Shown: positions 48,201 to 60,410, counted from the first letter of the stretch. The stretch: DNA of 64,000 bases from Papaver somniferum (GCF_003573695.1 NW_020621936.1:9610001-9674000), one strand, 5' to 3'. Numbers and translations: made by a program. Notes: generated by a model not told the origin, from the letters alone.

Positions 48201-49369
48201 TTTGTTTTTCTTTGGGACAATGACCATATTCGCTATCCATTCTGGGTATTTAGCTTCTCTTATGATTCCCGCATCAAGCATTTTCTGTAGTTCTTCTTCT
48301 ATTTGGGAATGGTAAGTTGTTGCAATTTTTCTTATTCTCTGTTTAAATGGTCTCACATTTTTGTTAATCTCCAACTTGTGGCATGCAATTGATGGATCTA
48401 TTCCCGGTATCTCATCCATGCTTCCTGCGAAAACATCTTTATATTCTCGCAAAAGGTTAACAGTTCTTTCTTCTTCCATCCATTTTGGTTCCAATTCTCA
48501 ATATTAGAGGTTCTTCTATAGTCCCAACGTTTATTTCTTTTGTTGGTTCTGCGGCAGTGTAACTGGGTTTAGGTTCTCCCATTGGTGTTGGTTCTTTTAT
48601 TGTTTTCACAGGTCCTTCTCCTTCCTTCCGAATTTCGCTGGGTATTCCTTTGCCTTCTTTTGCCCTTATCATATATACTTAAATTCTTCTTTTTCTTTGC
48701 TTCCTTTGCCAACTTTCTGCGAAATTGTTTCTTTTTGCTTGTCCTTCATAATGCTTTACTTCAATTTGATGACATAATTTCGCATTGTCAACATCTCCTC
48801 TGATTTCACCTATTCCATTTGGTTGGGGAATTTAATACATTGATGCAACGTTGATACTACAGCTTTTATCGCATGTATCCATGGTCTTCCTAAAACATAT
48901 TATATGGCGATTCCATATCCACCACACACAGTGTTACGTGTGTTTCGATCTCTCCAAGTGGAATTCGTACCACTATTTCTCCTTTAGGTTTTGTTGTGGA
49001 TTTTTCAAAGCCGTGAACAAAATATGTTGAACTGGACATTTCTTCATCTTTAAATCACATTCCCCGGAATGCATGATAAAATATTATATCCACTGAACTT
49101 CCTGTATCGATTAAAGTTCTGTTCAATATCCATTCTCTCATGGATTTTGTTGTTGTCTCCTTCTCTTTTCGCGCAATAGGCGCTGTAATAACCAACGGAG
49201 ATGTGTGGTTCAAATTTTCTTTTGGTATTTCTGCCGCCATGAATGTAAATTTTTGCTTTTCCCAATCTTTTAAGGGTGATGTCTTTTCTACAGCCATAAC
49301 CTTCCTTCCTTCAGAATTTCGTTTATGTATTCTTCCTTTGATGTTTTCATGGAATTCATTAACCATCAT
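45300..49369 (-). pseudogene. pol: Ty3/Tat-like protease and Pol of element 2, frameshifted
   Basis: On the minus strand: protease with LIDTGSSVDIIF (about 49115-49080); the EPTKEINVGT linker also seen in element 1; RT from about 48490 with YVDDM near 47890; a degenerate first RNase H; a second RNase H with WEILVDGSS near 47015; integrase zinc finger (HSGDAGNHSG near 46310, CEDCQ near 46205); WGLDIVGPF near 46125; and NGQVEATNKT near 45870. Frameshifts occur near 48020, 47800, 47405, 46555, 46280 and 45965, the last falling in the second catalytic aspartate block. It is clearly related to, but well diverged from, the pol at 4125-7511. Dual RNase H places it in the Tat lineage. Non-functional as read. 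Confidence 0.92.
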
Positions 49370-49509
49370 TTTGTTATCATATTACACTCCAATCTTTTGT
49401 CATCTTCATTAATTCTAATCATTTTTCTTTTAACTGGTTCACTGATTTATTTAATCACTTTCTTAATTTGAACATTCTCAACAACAATCTTCAACTTTCG
49501 ATCTTGAAG

Positions 49510-49527
49510 TCCCTGTTTCTAGCGCCA
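49510..49527 (-). other. Primer binding site of element 2
   Basis: TGGCGCTAGAAACAGGGA on the minus strand, three bases inside the 5' LTR. Identical to the element 1 site. Confidence 0.85.
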
Positions 49528-49530
49528 TTA

Positions 49531-50000
49531 TGTAGTTGCAGGAAATCCTACACTACACCCCTCATATAATTTCATTATTACTCAACTCATTTTTAGGCTT
49601 ACACTCTTAATTTTATTGATCAATCTTTGAATGTTCTTACAAGAAAAGATAAAGGAATCAAGAATGACCTCTGCTCTAGACTTTCTCTCTCCTATTCACT
49701 TGTTTCTTACTCAAAAAGATCTCTCTCCTTCCTTTACAACTGAACGACTATTTATAGGGAAGTACATAGTGGATGACAGCTAATCTGTCCTTTATTTTTG
49801 AATATGGCTTGCGACATTCTCGCAACCTTAAAAATGTTAATCTCACAGACTCTCTAATTTTCGCAGGACCATCACATCTTTCTCATGATTTTAGCTGACG
49901 TCGTTTATTATTTAATTTCTGAAATTGTTCTGCGACGCTGTTGTGTTGTGTTGTTGATAATTTCGCTAAGATATCACTGTTGCGAGATTCTGATCCTACA
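49531..50000 (-). repeat. 5' LTR of element 2
   Basis: 470 bp, same ends as the other LTR. Minus-strand TATAAATA at 49756-49749 is the likely promoter of the genomic RNA. Confidence 0.93.
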
Positions 50001-50005
50001 GTAGC
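50001..50005. other. Target-site duplication GTAGC (right)
   Basis: Matches 40929-40933. Confidence 0.85.
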
Positions 50006-50205
50006 ATAAGAAATTTTGTTAAGATATCACCTGAAATCAGTTCTGCCGCCGCATCGAGAAATGCTAACAACTCCAAGCCGAACACAGATGATGAGTTTTT
50101 ACGAAATCTGCTACAGTTACAAAGACCCATCCCAAATTCGTGGCAACCCTCCTGGCTGATTCATAGAATGATGGAGAAGTCCAATTAGTCTATCCAGGGC
50201 GTATA

Positions 50206-52567
50206 ATGAGGTTTTGCCTTCATAAGAAAGAGTACCTGACTTCTCCCATAGACTTCAAAATCTATCATAGTCCATTGCGCTCTTATGATAAATGGATGAA
50301 ATTCATGATAAGACGAGACCATGTAAGAGCTAATCTGACTGGGGCGCAAATCGTGAATGTTTTCATGGCATCTGCGACACTTCAAATCAGAAAAGATGAT
50401 GCAGGCTTGATTACTTTAATCTCCAGATGGTGTCCGCAAACTCACACAACTATATGTAGATGGGGCGAGATGGCCGTTTCTTTGGAAAGCGTAGCCGTTC
50501 TGTTGAGTCTTCCAATAATTGGGAAACTTGACGTCGTCTTGTCCGAGGAAGAAGAAGAAATACATGCCACTTTGGTCACGAAATCAACAGGATATGTTTG
50601 AAAGGATTATGAGGAAAAGTGCTTCTATAACTGGTGGGTGTATGAATGGTTCCCTGATGAGACGGAGTCGGATCAGGTGCTGGATGATACACTCCATGTT
50701 GCTGCATTTTCAACTCTCTGGTTATCCAGAGACATTTTTGATGATGGCTCTGGAAAGAAGGAGATAAGGCAGCAGCTCATCAAATTTTCTATCAGACTAG
50801 CATAAGGCGTTGCTCTTCCCATCGACAGTTTTTTCCTTGGCTCTTTGTACACCCATCTATATCACATAGTAGCGGACATGTATGTCTCTAATGGGTACAT
50901 GAAAGTAGACTCGTACGTCCATGTCGTCTTTCTCCAAGCATGGTTGTGGGAGAATTTCAAAAATTACGCTCCTAACCAGAAAACCTCATTTCCTGATACA
51001 TATGGCGGCTCTAGGATACTCTGTTGGTTGGAGAGGCGTCCACGACCTGACTCAAAGCTCATTGATTTTCTTGACAACGCGCATGCAGTTAACTTTATTT
51101 CTTGGGTTCTGGTCCACACCTCCATAGTTCAACCAGACACTTTTGCTTCCGCCTCGAACGTGACATTGCATTCTGCTGACGAGAATATGAGCATTGGAGA
51201 AACTGTGTTCTTGCGAAGCTGCATTCCTGGGTATGTGCCATCTTTTTTGAGAGGGTCTTGTGAAGTACTCCCTTACAACATTGACAGGGCTGCTCGACAC
51301 ATGGGCTTTAATCAGGGAGTCCTATTCCGCCGCCCAATGACAGCTCCAGATGAATTGCTACCCTCCGTTCTCGATAACAACGTCTTTGCACCAGATAAAA
51401 TCCTCCCTTTCTTGCTTTCAGAACGAAGACCGGTGACGACTCCCAAATATAATGTCTTTTGGCAGGATGAGTTTCTCGATATCTATCAATTCGTGCAGGA
51501 TGTTGTCACAAATCCATGCGGCAAGCCCTCCTCTAAGATTTTAGCAAAACACCCCTTATTGAGGGAGCCTTCCCCGATTAGGAGGAAATCTCCTAGTTCG
51601 AATGGGAACAGTCCCCAGAAAAAGGAGAAAGGTACTTCAGAGTGAAGAGGAAAGCGATACTGATCCTCTTGACAGTGAAGAGGAAAGCGAAGAAGAAGAA
51701 AGCTCAGGATCCGACGGTGACGGGAAAAGTACTTCAGAGTGTAGTGATGAGTCTTCTTCCAGTCCCAGTGGGCCCGCAGATGAGTCAGTGAGTTTCCCAC
51801 ACGTTTTCCTCTTGGACTATTTATTTATATAAAATAAATACTCCACTGGTGATGTTTACATGAAGAAGTCGCTTCTGAAATAACCTTGAGATAGAGATTC
51901 ACGACAATGAAGATGTAGCTGCGTCTTCAATCATGGAAGCCGTACCTGCTGGCAATCTGGAGATGGAGATTGATCGTCGCGAAGATGTTGATGTGTCCCC
52001 AATGACGGAAAATGCTATTGTGACGACGATCGTGATTGTTCCGAAAGAATCTTTGCTAGTCGCACATCCAGTTGCATGTATCGTTTTCGATCCTCCATTT
52101 GAGGCTCCTTGTGAGGGTCATGTACTGATTTGAGGATTCAGCGTGCTAGTGAAGTATGCGGAGCTATATACTGAGATATGGAAAAAGTACGGGACATCGC
52201 CACGACCAGAAAAGTTGTTAGTCGCTTTGTATTGGTTAAGCGTGTGGAGGAAATCTTATCTTCAATCCATGACATGTGCAGTGTGACTGGACACATTGTT
52301 TCTAGAGATGTAATCAAAAGCTGGGAATTCCATTGGGACGCGTGTGTGAACTTCGAGTTTAATGCCTCCTGGTTCTGTGAAGGATTTTCCAAAATCCAAA
52401 AGCTGTAAACTGAGATGGTTGGAGTTCCTTCCGCGGATTTTATTAACCAGCAGGAGGCGGAAATCGAGAGATTATCCCAGGAGTTGAAGTTGAAGCAGGA
52501 TGCTCTTCAAAACATGAAGTATGCTTTCTCCAAGAAGAATGTGTTGTTGTTGGACAATTTCCCTTGA
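50206..52567 (+). pseudogene. Plant mobile domain (PMD) plus coiled-coil gene, antisense to the family 1 element
   Basis: One frame from ATG 50206 to 51645 reads as a plant mobile domain ('aminotransferase-like' PF10536): WGEMAVSLESVAVLLSLPI (about 50462-50518), FSTLWLSRDIF, then WLWENF near 50950. Two stops interrupt it in frame: TGA at 50599-50601 and TAA at 50803-50805. A basic RKRRKV followed by a long Glu/Ser run (51616-51790) lies in another frame, so a frameshift near 51610 is likely, with a GTGAGT donor at 51789. Further pieces at 51933-52133 and 52178-52567 (stop at 52406) end in a coiled coil (EAEIERLSQELKLKQDAL). PMDs occur in transposons and in host MAIN/MAIL proteins. Here the neighbouring minus-strand gag remnant and LTRs argue for a transposon gene. 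It is broken by at least three stops. Confidence 0.75.
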
Positions 52568-52783
52568 ATATTTTTTTTCTTGAACCTCCTTTTCTTAGGT
52601 TTTTTTTTTGGGAAAGGCAAAAGACGCCTCTTTATGGTTTGATTTCTGGTTTTTGGATTGATAGATGATTGTTTCATATAAGAGTTTTTGGATTATTTTT
52701 TGGAATGGATTATTAGTTTTGGAATAATGGCACTTGGATCAACTGATATGTTGGAATCCGAATTACGAATGTGAGTAGTACAA

Positions 52784-53923
52784 TTATTCTAGAAAAATTG
52801 TGAAACCGTGAATGTTACATGAAAAGGGAAAATATGGGATGATATGAAATCTTGGGACAATTGGGTTATCGGTTTCCACTGTCAATGCAGAATTGATGTC
52901 TGTGCCCACTTTTAATAAATTCAAAGCAATAGGTTGTGTAAACATTGTCTGAAAAAACTTACTCTCTTTAGGGTCTTTCAAAGAAACTAAATCTTCAGGG
53001 CTAAATCCGAGTTTTCTGTGTGACGCCATCTTTGCCGCGAGAAGTCCCCAGTCGTTCTTTATTGTCTGTGAAACATCTTCATGTCGATCCGTGGTAAGGC
53101 GGAGGATCTCTAATCCCCAGACGCAATTCCCCTGAATCTATCTTTTCTTGGACGATGCGCTTCAAAGCATTGCATTCACTGGTAGGATGATGGATGAATC
53201 TGTGATAATGGAAATACCTTGAATCTAGCATTTCCTGATCAATGGGTGGACGCCATACCGGGGGTAGTTGGACTAATCCCTCTTGTACCCCAAATCTCCA
53301 GTAGCCCTATAACTCTTCTGATAGGCAACGGGAAGTGTTGATATTTTGAGTCCGTCTTCTCTCGCATCTGTGGCTGCCGTGGCGGAAGTTCCTGCAGGCT
53401 TTGGCATGAAGCTCTCTTTGAGGGAACAATTGACGCTTGAGCGATCATTGCCTCTACCATATTGCTGAAGGGTAATTTCTCTTGAGGGATCTGCATCAGT
53501 GGCAGCAACATGAGGTGGTTGGGCTGGATATGCGTCTTGGCAGATTTCCCCCTCTTCAGGTGCCTCTTTCTTAAGTAAAGCAGTCGTGGTCGCGGACTGT
53601 TGGACGACCCTTTGAACCTCCGTGAGGGTTTGGAGGTAAATGTTTTCCAACAAAGCTTCATAGGCCGGCTCTTTACCTTTGTCCTGTAGACACTGCGGCA
53701 TACCTGGAAAATCTCCTTCCTTGATCTTGCAAAACTGTCTTGGCTCTCTGATGGAATCCAATTGGATGTTCTTCCCCTGATTGTGGCTACGTGATCTGTT
53801 TGCATCTTCATTTGTATAAATACAGGACTTTGCCAGAGGTTGAACGTCCTTCGTATTATTCTGGAAATTGGTGAGATCTTCCTGACAGGTACTCGCCGAT
53901 TCTTTCCTCAATCGACTTATCAT
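52784..53923 (-). pseudogene. gag-like remnant of the family 1 element
   Basis: Minus-strand pieces at 53923-53273 and 53029-52784, with other-frame text between. The first is charged and Gln/Glu-rich. Around 53215-53130 another frame has a His/Cys motif of the form H-x-H-x(2)-H-H-P-T-x(2)-C-x-x-L-K with VQEKIDSGEL, which resembles the capsid/nucleocapsid border motif of plant Ty3 gag proteins. The last piece (ALNLLKVGTDINSAL) would follow it. Pol is missing between here and the PMD gene. The assignment rests on that one motif and on context. Confidence 0.55.
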
Positions 53924-53929
53924 ACTCTT

Positions 53930-56549
53930 TGTTTATGGGTGAAAACTATTTCTGCTGGTTTTGGTAATTTTGGGTGTGTGTGGATGAGAAATGAATCTAA
54001 ACCCTAAAAAAATGCACTGCACTGGAGTGCTTTTGATTCGAGAGATCAATCTATACAATTCTGTCCTAAACCAAGAAATGGCCGTTCCATACTTGCTTCG
54101 GTCACAAAGTGAAGGAGATGGGGTTGATCTTAGGGAGGGAAGCGAAGAAGGTGTTGATATTGTGAAGGTGTTGGCTATTTATGACTTGTATCAGAATGTT
54201 GAACTGGCTTGCACAATGTAAGCTGTCAGCTCTGGTGTTTTCTGGATACTGTGACAACACTTGGTTTTTCTGTGCTTGTCTCTTATGTCTTTGGAAATAG
54301 GTTGAGAAACCTATTTATACAAGTCATTGAGCGCAACCCTCATCTCATAGGAAGTGGAGGAAGTGAAGTGATGGAGTAGTGGGGTCGTGTAGAAGTGTTA
54401 CACGATCACGTCTTTTCCCACTTCCCTTATCATTGTTAACCGTCTTTCTTTCCCTAACACGTTCTTGTAATGGCGCGTTGTGCGCCGCACGCTGTAAACC
54501 GGTAGACCAATACCCCAATAAGTATCTCCCAGTTTGTGACATGCTTGATGTCTCGAATGAGTGGATCGTGGGACCCACAGGAAGTAGCATACGATGCTAG
54601 GTTAAATAACTGAGTTATTGAGGAAATCGATATTCATGAAATATCGTGTATACTCTATGCATGTAATGCATCGAATATAATCAGTATGTATGAAGCATCA
54701 TTGTTTTAAATCTTGACCGAATAAGTCGCGGATCAAGCGCCTTAAAATAACATCACGTCCAACCATCTTCGAGTGATTGTTTGGAGGCTGCTTGGGCGAG
54801 CCATGCTTTGGTCGGTCACTCCCTGTGGAAGAGTGGCGGACGGTGATCATCAGGATGCTTTATTGATCGTCTAGCTTTTAACCTAGGTTGTCCAATCAAG
54901 CTAGCAAATTTCGACGGACGAGATGGTTTGCGACTCTCATTTGCGACCGTTGATGGAATTTTAGGGTTTTTAAGAGGTGCGCAAGCATCACTCTTTTGCT
55001 CGATCGAATTCAAGCATGGACGCCATTTTGGTGGGACCGACCAGGCATGCGTGTAGACAGCCTTCCGGTGTACAGGTCCATGTTGTCTCGTCCTATGAAG
55101 GTGCGATCTAGTCCACTCAATTTGACCGGCAAAGCTAAGTGGTTGAGATCGGTTTGCGGCAGAAATCCATTGTCGCAAAGGATTTGGAAGTTGCGCGACA
55201 TGCCACTTTTAGGCGTGCGTTTCGAGGAGCTCGGCCATGGTTGGCCTAGGCCGATCGGTTACACGTATAGGTGGGGCCATGGTGATCACGTTGATACTCT
55301 CTGGACCTCCTTAATCTATATCCACACCCTCGATCCAAGCTGGAGAAGATGGATGGTCGTAATCAAACTGCGGCAGTTATGCAATGCCGCAAACTCTAAT
55401 TAGGGTTTTGAAGTAGTCACGCACGCATGACTTTGGCCAAACGGTTTGGCAGGCTATGCTCCTTCTTTGGGGAGACCGACCGTGTGAGGCCATGTTGGGA
55501 CGATATCGAACATATGTGTACTTGTTCGTTGGCCCTAGGCGCGATCTAAGTCATCCAAATATGCGGGCGAAGTTGGATAGTTGTGATCGACTTATCAAGC
55601 TAGTGGAGTTCCCACGACCCTTTAAGCATCACGCCAGACTCACTTCGAGCAAGCGTTAATTGCTCTAGGGCTAGGTCGTGAGAAAACCGATCAGGTAAGT
55701 GAGGAGTGGGCCCGCTAATACGTGCATTAGCGCTTCACTGATCAATCGTGGGATGATCAAAGCCGTCCAACCAGGATGGTGAAGTTGGGAGGTCGTGATG
55801 AATTTAAGACTGCATTGAACAGTCTAAGCTTGTCGAGATTCTTCCAAAGCAGCGCAACCACCCTATTATAGGGCTGGCGTTTGACGTGTTGGGAGGAGTT
55901 CGTGTGATGTTCGACCGGCTAGGGCATAAGTGGGCCCGCCGGTAGTCATCACGATGCTCGCTTACTCTTGCCAAGGTTTGGCTAGGCTTGTTAAATTGCG
56001 TGACCAACTTGTGTGGCCGCGATTTTTTCTGAGAATGATTTAGACAGTCTAGATTTCCGTTAAGGAAATTAAGCATGCTCGATCGGGCTAACCAAAGCGC
56101 GTCGATGCGAGACTCTCTCTGTCAGAGGGTGGTGTAGCCTGTGTGGGTATTCCATGCATGTCTCAATATTGGCACGGAGATTCATGCTACTCTGCTGAGA
56201 GTGAACACTCAGTCGTCGTGTCATGCTAATAATGAGAGTTCGTCTAGGAACAACACATGAAATACTGGGCTAATCATGCATTAATTAATAATGCTAAAAA
56301 TTCACAGAATATTCGGGATTGTTGCTATATGCACCATTCTGGGTGAATTTTATGTATTTATTGAATTTATTCAAACAAATGAAATGAAGAGGTAGAGGTA
56401 CTCATCACGGCTTTACCCTTTGCAGGATGTCAGCACACTAAATCTGTTTTTTATAATTCTAGCCCTGAACTAAAATCCACCATCAACATTAAGTCCCCTG
56501 CCTAGCACGTAATAGTTGCACTATTGCGGGTAGGCATTAGATGGTGACA
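53930..56549 (-). repeat. Family 1 LTR-like repeat, copy A2 (probable 5' LTR, minus)
   Basis: Starts TGTTTATGGG as A1 does and shares its ordered blocks: GCACTGCA (54013), AAATGGCCGTTCCA (54076), TATTTATACAAG (54312), TGCTACTCTGCTG (56191), GGGATTGTTGCTA (56312) and GATGGTGACA (56540). The middle (54600-56150) differs from A1, so U3 has been replaced or has diverged fast. Similarity weakens but continues somewhat past 56549. No PBS is seen at its left edge; gag-like sequence abuts it, implying an internal deletion. Confidence 0.55.
54312..54319 (-). promoter_or_regulatory. TATA box of family 1 LTR copy A2
   Basis: TATAAATA on the minus strand, aligned with 37440-37433. Confidence 0.5.
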
Positions 56550-56784
56550 AATAAAGATAAAACTTATGAGACAAAGTTAGATGTTACCAGGAGAGACGGG
56601 TCGTCCTGTCCTTGGAGAATGTCACGTTCAAGAGGCGTCCAAGCGAGCGTTCCCCTGGCATGATGTCGGTTGGACCCAGGTAGATTAGGCATATGGTTGG
56701 TTGGATTCTCAAACTATTCATGACAATGTCGTAATCCTTGACTCTGATGAGGACGATCCCTATCATGAGTAATATCCTTAAAAG

Positions 56785-57178
56785 GCTGCTGAAGCAATTT
56801 CTAAAAAATATGTTGAAGCAGCTCCCAAAGAGAACGTTGAAGTAGCTTCCAGAAAGCGTATTGAAGCAGCTTCTGAAGAGAAAGTCGAGGCGGCACCCGA
56901 AGAGAGCGTTGGAGCAAGCGATCGTCGAGGCGAATCCTAGAGAGAGCGTTTGAAGCAGCTTATGAAGCGAACATCGAGGCGAATCCTGGAGAGAGCATTT
57001 GAAGCAAGCTTCTTCAGGAGAGAGCGTTGAAGCAATCTTCTTCAGGAGAGAGCGTTGAAGCGTCTTCTTCAGGAGAGAGCGTTGAAGCGGCTTCTCCTAG
57101 AGCGAGTGTTGAAGAGGCTTCTTCTGGAGCGTTGAAGTAGCTTCTGCCGGAGAGAGCGTTGAAGCGGCTTCTGCTTCA
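56785..57178 (+). repeat. Coding-like ~27-30-bp minisatellite
   Basis: About a dozen units around GAGAGCGTTGAAGCGGCTTC. The left part reads on the plus strand as VEAAPKE-type ten-residue repeats for about 40 residues, following an acidic VVILDSDEDDPYHE just upstream and a stop. Rightward units lose length and frame. It may be the repetitive tail of another antisense gene. Confidence 0.75.
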
Positions 57179-57462
57179 GTTTGACTTCCCCTTGCGAACT
57201 ATATGCTTCTTGATTAACCACCTCTCTTGTGTTGAAGAAGTCCTTGACTCTGTCCGTAGTGGTTATGGTGAAGCTCGGAATTGACAGTCTTCATATAGTG
57301 GTAGAGCTTGTCTCGTCATTAGAGGGAGAAGCTAATGATGGAACCGATAGATTCCTCGATGCTGCCTTATGGAATGGAAAATAGGGACACAGTCCCCTGC
57401 CCACGAGTATCCACTGATCCTTCGACTTATAAATGTTGTCACGCTAGGTTAATGAAGCCGTC
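57179..57462. other. Unassigned stretch before the large duplication
   Basis: No supported gene. Confidence 0.5.
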
Positions 57463-57489
57463 TTTACGCCTGCGTTGCGTTTCATAGAC

Positions 57490-59397
57490 TGTAGATGAGG
57501 AAAAATGATTTGCTGGTTTTTACGGAATTGAAGAGACTTACGTGTGGAGATTCCTTGAATCGAGCGAAATGTTGAACCTCACACAGATGCACTGCAAGAA
57601 GGGAGTGCTTTAAGTTCGAGAGATCAATCTGTAGGACTCTGGCCTAAACCAGGAACAATGGTCGTTCCAGAGTCAATTCGGTCACAAGAGAGGATGGGTT
57701 GATCTGTAAGAGGAGGGAAGGAGAAATGTGTGGGATCAATGGTGATCTGAGATTGTAGGTGTGTTGTGAATTCAGCGTAAGAACGCTCTGAATGATTGAA
57801 TTTTACTCAATTGAGAGTGATTGCTCAGACGATGAGTTCGTGTAGACGAAAGATTGTCTGTATAAACTTGCCGAGAAAATGCTTCCCCTTTCAATCATGA
57901 TTCAGAGGTTATTTTATATTGTTAGGTCGAAAACACCATGATCCCATGAAGTGTGACAGTTGCTGGAATCAGAGAGTGGGGAAGTGGGAAATCATGTCAA
58001 AACCAGTTGATCATCGTGCAGATACTTGGTTAACTTTCCACCCACTACTTTGCTGACTCTTCCAATTGATTGCACGACTTGCTCACATTCTCGTCGTGTG
58101 TATGAACACATGTGCCATAGACCGCCAGACCAAAACCCTAGTTAATATCCCCCATGTGAAACGATTGATGTCTCGTGATTGTGGAGTCAGTTTCTGACTT
58201 TATGGGACGATGATTCCATGTATTGCTGAGTTGAACATGATTTGCATATGTTCTGAAACTCATGAGTTAAATACGCCTGCTGAGACGAGGTATTATCATG
58301 TTGATAACCTAAGGCGAGAAAACTGTGTTGCTGAATTGTTGAATATTGATAGTTGAACCAATATTCTTTAATCTGAGCAAATATTGCTGGGTTGAGAAAA
58401 TGTTGCTAGTCTGAGAGAATATTGCTAGTTTGATCAAATATTGCTCGTTTGATGAATTGTTGGTAGTAGGACCATATAAAATATTAATTTAAGATACTGA
58501 CTGTTGGGTCGAGCATAATAAATAAAAGTGTTGATCATGGAATCAACATAAAATTATCAGTACTCGAATCTACTCAGAATCATGTTTTTGCAGAGTTCTG
58601 GATCCAAAACCCTAATTTTAATGAATTGATGATTTATTGAAAATCAACTGCAGAGTGAAGCAGGGACCGGACATATGGTATGATGAGTCCACCATGTAAC
58701 ACCCAGATGCTCGAATGAGCAAAATACCAAAGTCTCTTGAGGACCAGTTGGTGAATGAATAATTAAATGCTGGTTTAATCATTTATTAAAATAATGCTCG
58801 TGTGAGCGGTAGATAATAAAACCTAGCCGTGAAAAGATGAGGGACCGACCAAGGGATCATGAGACCGACACTTGGTAGTCATGGGACCAATTGATGGTCA
58901 TTTGAGTGAACCCATGATTGTTTGAAAAGAGTTCGAACCTAATACGAGCAATTGAGCAAATTAGGTTAAAATAACTAAAATACGTGGGACCGGACATTTG
59001 CAAGCCTTAGGGTCAACCTTGGTCGGTAAAGGGGATGTGTATGTGTCACCATGATGTTGGTGTCTCAGTCCTGAGGGTTTCGATATTTTCTGGTGTGCGT
59101 TCGAGCATCATTTTGAGAAAATATGCAGAATCCAGGATTTTGCTGAAACTACGAAAAATACATGAGATGATGAAAAATAATAAATAAAACAGGCAATTGC
59201 AAGGTGTGGGACCGGCCACGACCAGAACATAAAATAATAAAAATAGGGAAATTCCATGAAACTGGAGAGTTTTATAAAATTAGGGAACTTCCATGAGATG
59301 AGAGAAATAAAATTATAAAAATAGGGAATGATGAAGTGTGGGACCGGCATTGGTCAAGGCATGGACGGCCGACCAACGGGCCAGGTCCCAGGGCACT
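57490..59397 (-). repeat. Family 1 LTR-like repeat, copy A3 (truncated)
   Basis: Opens TGTAGATGAGG, aligned with TGTTTATGGG of A1 and A2. Shared blocks include GATGCACTGCA, GAGAGATCAATCTGTA, CCGCCAGACCAAAACCCTA and ATTGATGTCTCG. From 58670 on it carries repeated GGGACCGG motifs. It ends where a family 2 LTR begins at 59398. No gene. Confidence 0.55.
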
Positions 59398-59868
59398 TGT
59401 AGTTGCAGGAAATCCTACACTACACCCCTCATATGATTTCATTATTACTCAACTCATTATTAGGTTTACACTCTTAATTTTATTGATCAATCTTTGAATG
59501 TTCTTACAAGAAAAGATAAAAGAATCAAGAATGACCTCTGCTCTAGACTTTATCTCTCCTATTTACTTGTTTCTTACCCAAAAAGATCTCTCTCCATTCT
59601 TTACAACTTGAACGACTATTTATAGGAAAATACATAGTGGATGACAAATAATCTGTCCTTTATTTTCGGGTATGGTCTGCGACATTCTCGCAACCTTACA
59701 AATGTTAATTTCGCAAGCTCTCTAATTTTCGCAGGACTATCACATCTTTCTCGTGATTCTAGCTGACGTCGTTTATCGTATCATTTCTGAAATTATTTTG
59801 CGACGCTGCTGTGTTGTGTTGTTGATAATTTCGCTGAGACATTATCGTTGCGAGATTCTGATCCTACA
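59398..59868 (-). repeat. Family 2 LTR (element 2 family)
   Basis: 471 bp, TGTAGTTGC to GATCCTACA, matching the LTRs of element 2. Orientation is given by what follows: the same leader as at 41404. Confidence 0.9.
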
Positions 59869-60410
59869 TCTTGCCTCTTCTCATATCTTCTCTGCAAAGT
59901 AGAGAATGATGTGAGAAATGCCGCAGCTGTTCATCTCTTCATATTCTGCATTTATCACACGTATTCTTTCTTCCATCTGTTTCTTGGCACGTCTTCTGTA
60001 ACTGCTGCTTTTCAACCGCTCACGTCTTTTCGTCTTAATGGTGTTTATTTCTTCGAGTGAAAAAAAATCTCCTTTATATACTCTTCTTACTCTTCTTTCC
60101 ACTTTATTTTTACTTTCTCTTCTCTTTTTATTCTCTCATCTCTGCAACTCTGTTATTCTTCTGCAAGTTCTGCTACTGTAATTTCCCCCCCTTCAATCTT
60201 CTTACTTTTCATTCATTCCCATACTTTATATTCAAATATGGCTCCAAGTGGTCATAGACATGAGAAAATTAAAAGATGTCCAAAAAGATTTTGCTGATAA
60301 AGGTTTCACACTCTCTACCATTCCTGGTGAAAATGCCAAGTCAATTCTTTCCGTCAAACTTTTCTCTGATCAGTACTGTGATGATCAATCAATCATAATT
60401 TTGCTAGGTA
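59869..60410 (+). pseudogene. Leader and first exon of a family 2 antisense gene (copy 1)
   Basis: Matches 41404-41805 of element 2, including a TATA box (60073-60080). An ATG at 60238 opens MAPSGHRHE, different from the start in element 2. A single-base change relative to the copy at 61130 shifts frame after a few codons; the downstream frame continues as KDVQKDFADKGF and similar text to about 60407. No CDS survives. Confidence 0.5.

Larger units (their letters stand above)
40934..50000 (-). mobile_element. Tat-like Ty3 LTR retrotransposon, element 2 (complete ends)
   Basis: A 9,067-bp insertion with two 470-bp LTRs, TG...CA ends and a 5-bp duplication GTAGC. Minus-strand order: 5' LTR (50000-49531), PBS, protease, RT, dual RNase H, integrase, spacer, opposite-strand gene, polypurine tract, 3' LTR (41403-40934). 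Only about 140 bases separate the PBS from protease sequence, so gag is gone. About 16 differences between LTRs counted by eye (3-4 %) put it as older than a brand-new insertion. It splits the family 1 element. Confidence 0.93.

Noticed and set aside
50206..51645. The PMD frame considered as a host MAIN/MAIL gene
   Set aside because: Three or more in-frame stops, a gag-like remnant on the opposite strand beside it and flanking LTR-like copies favour a transposon-borne pseudogene, although a host origin is not fully excluded.
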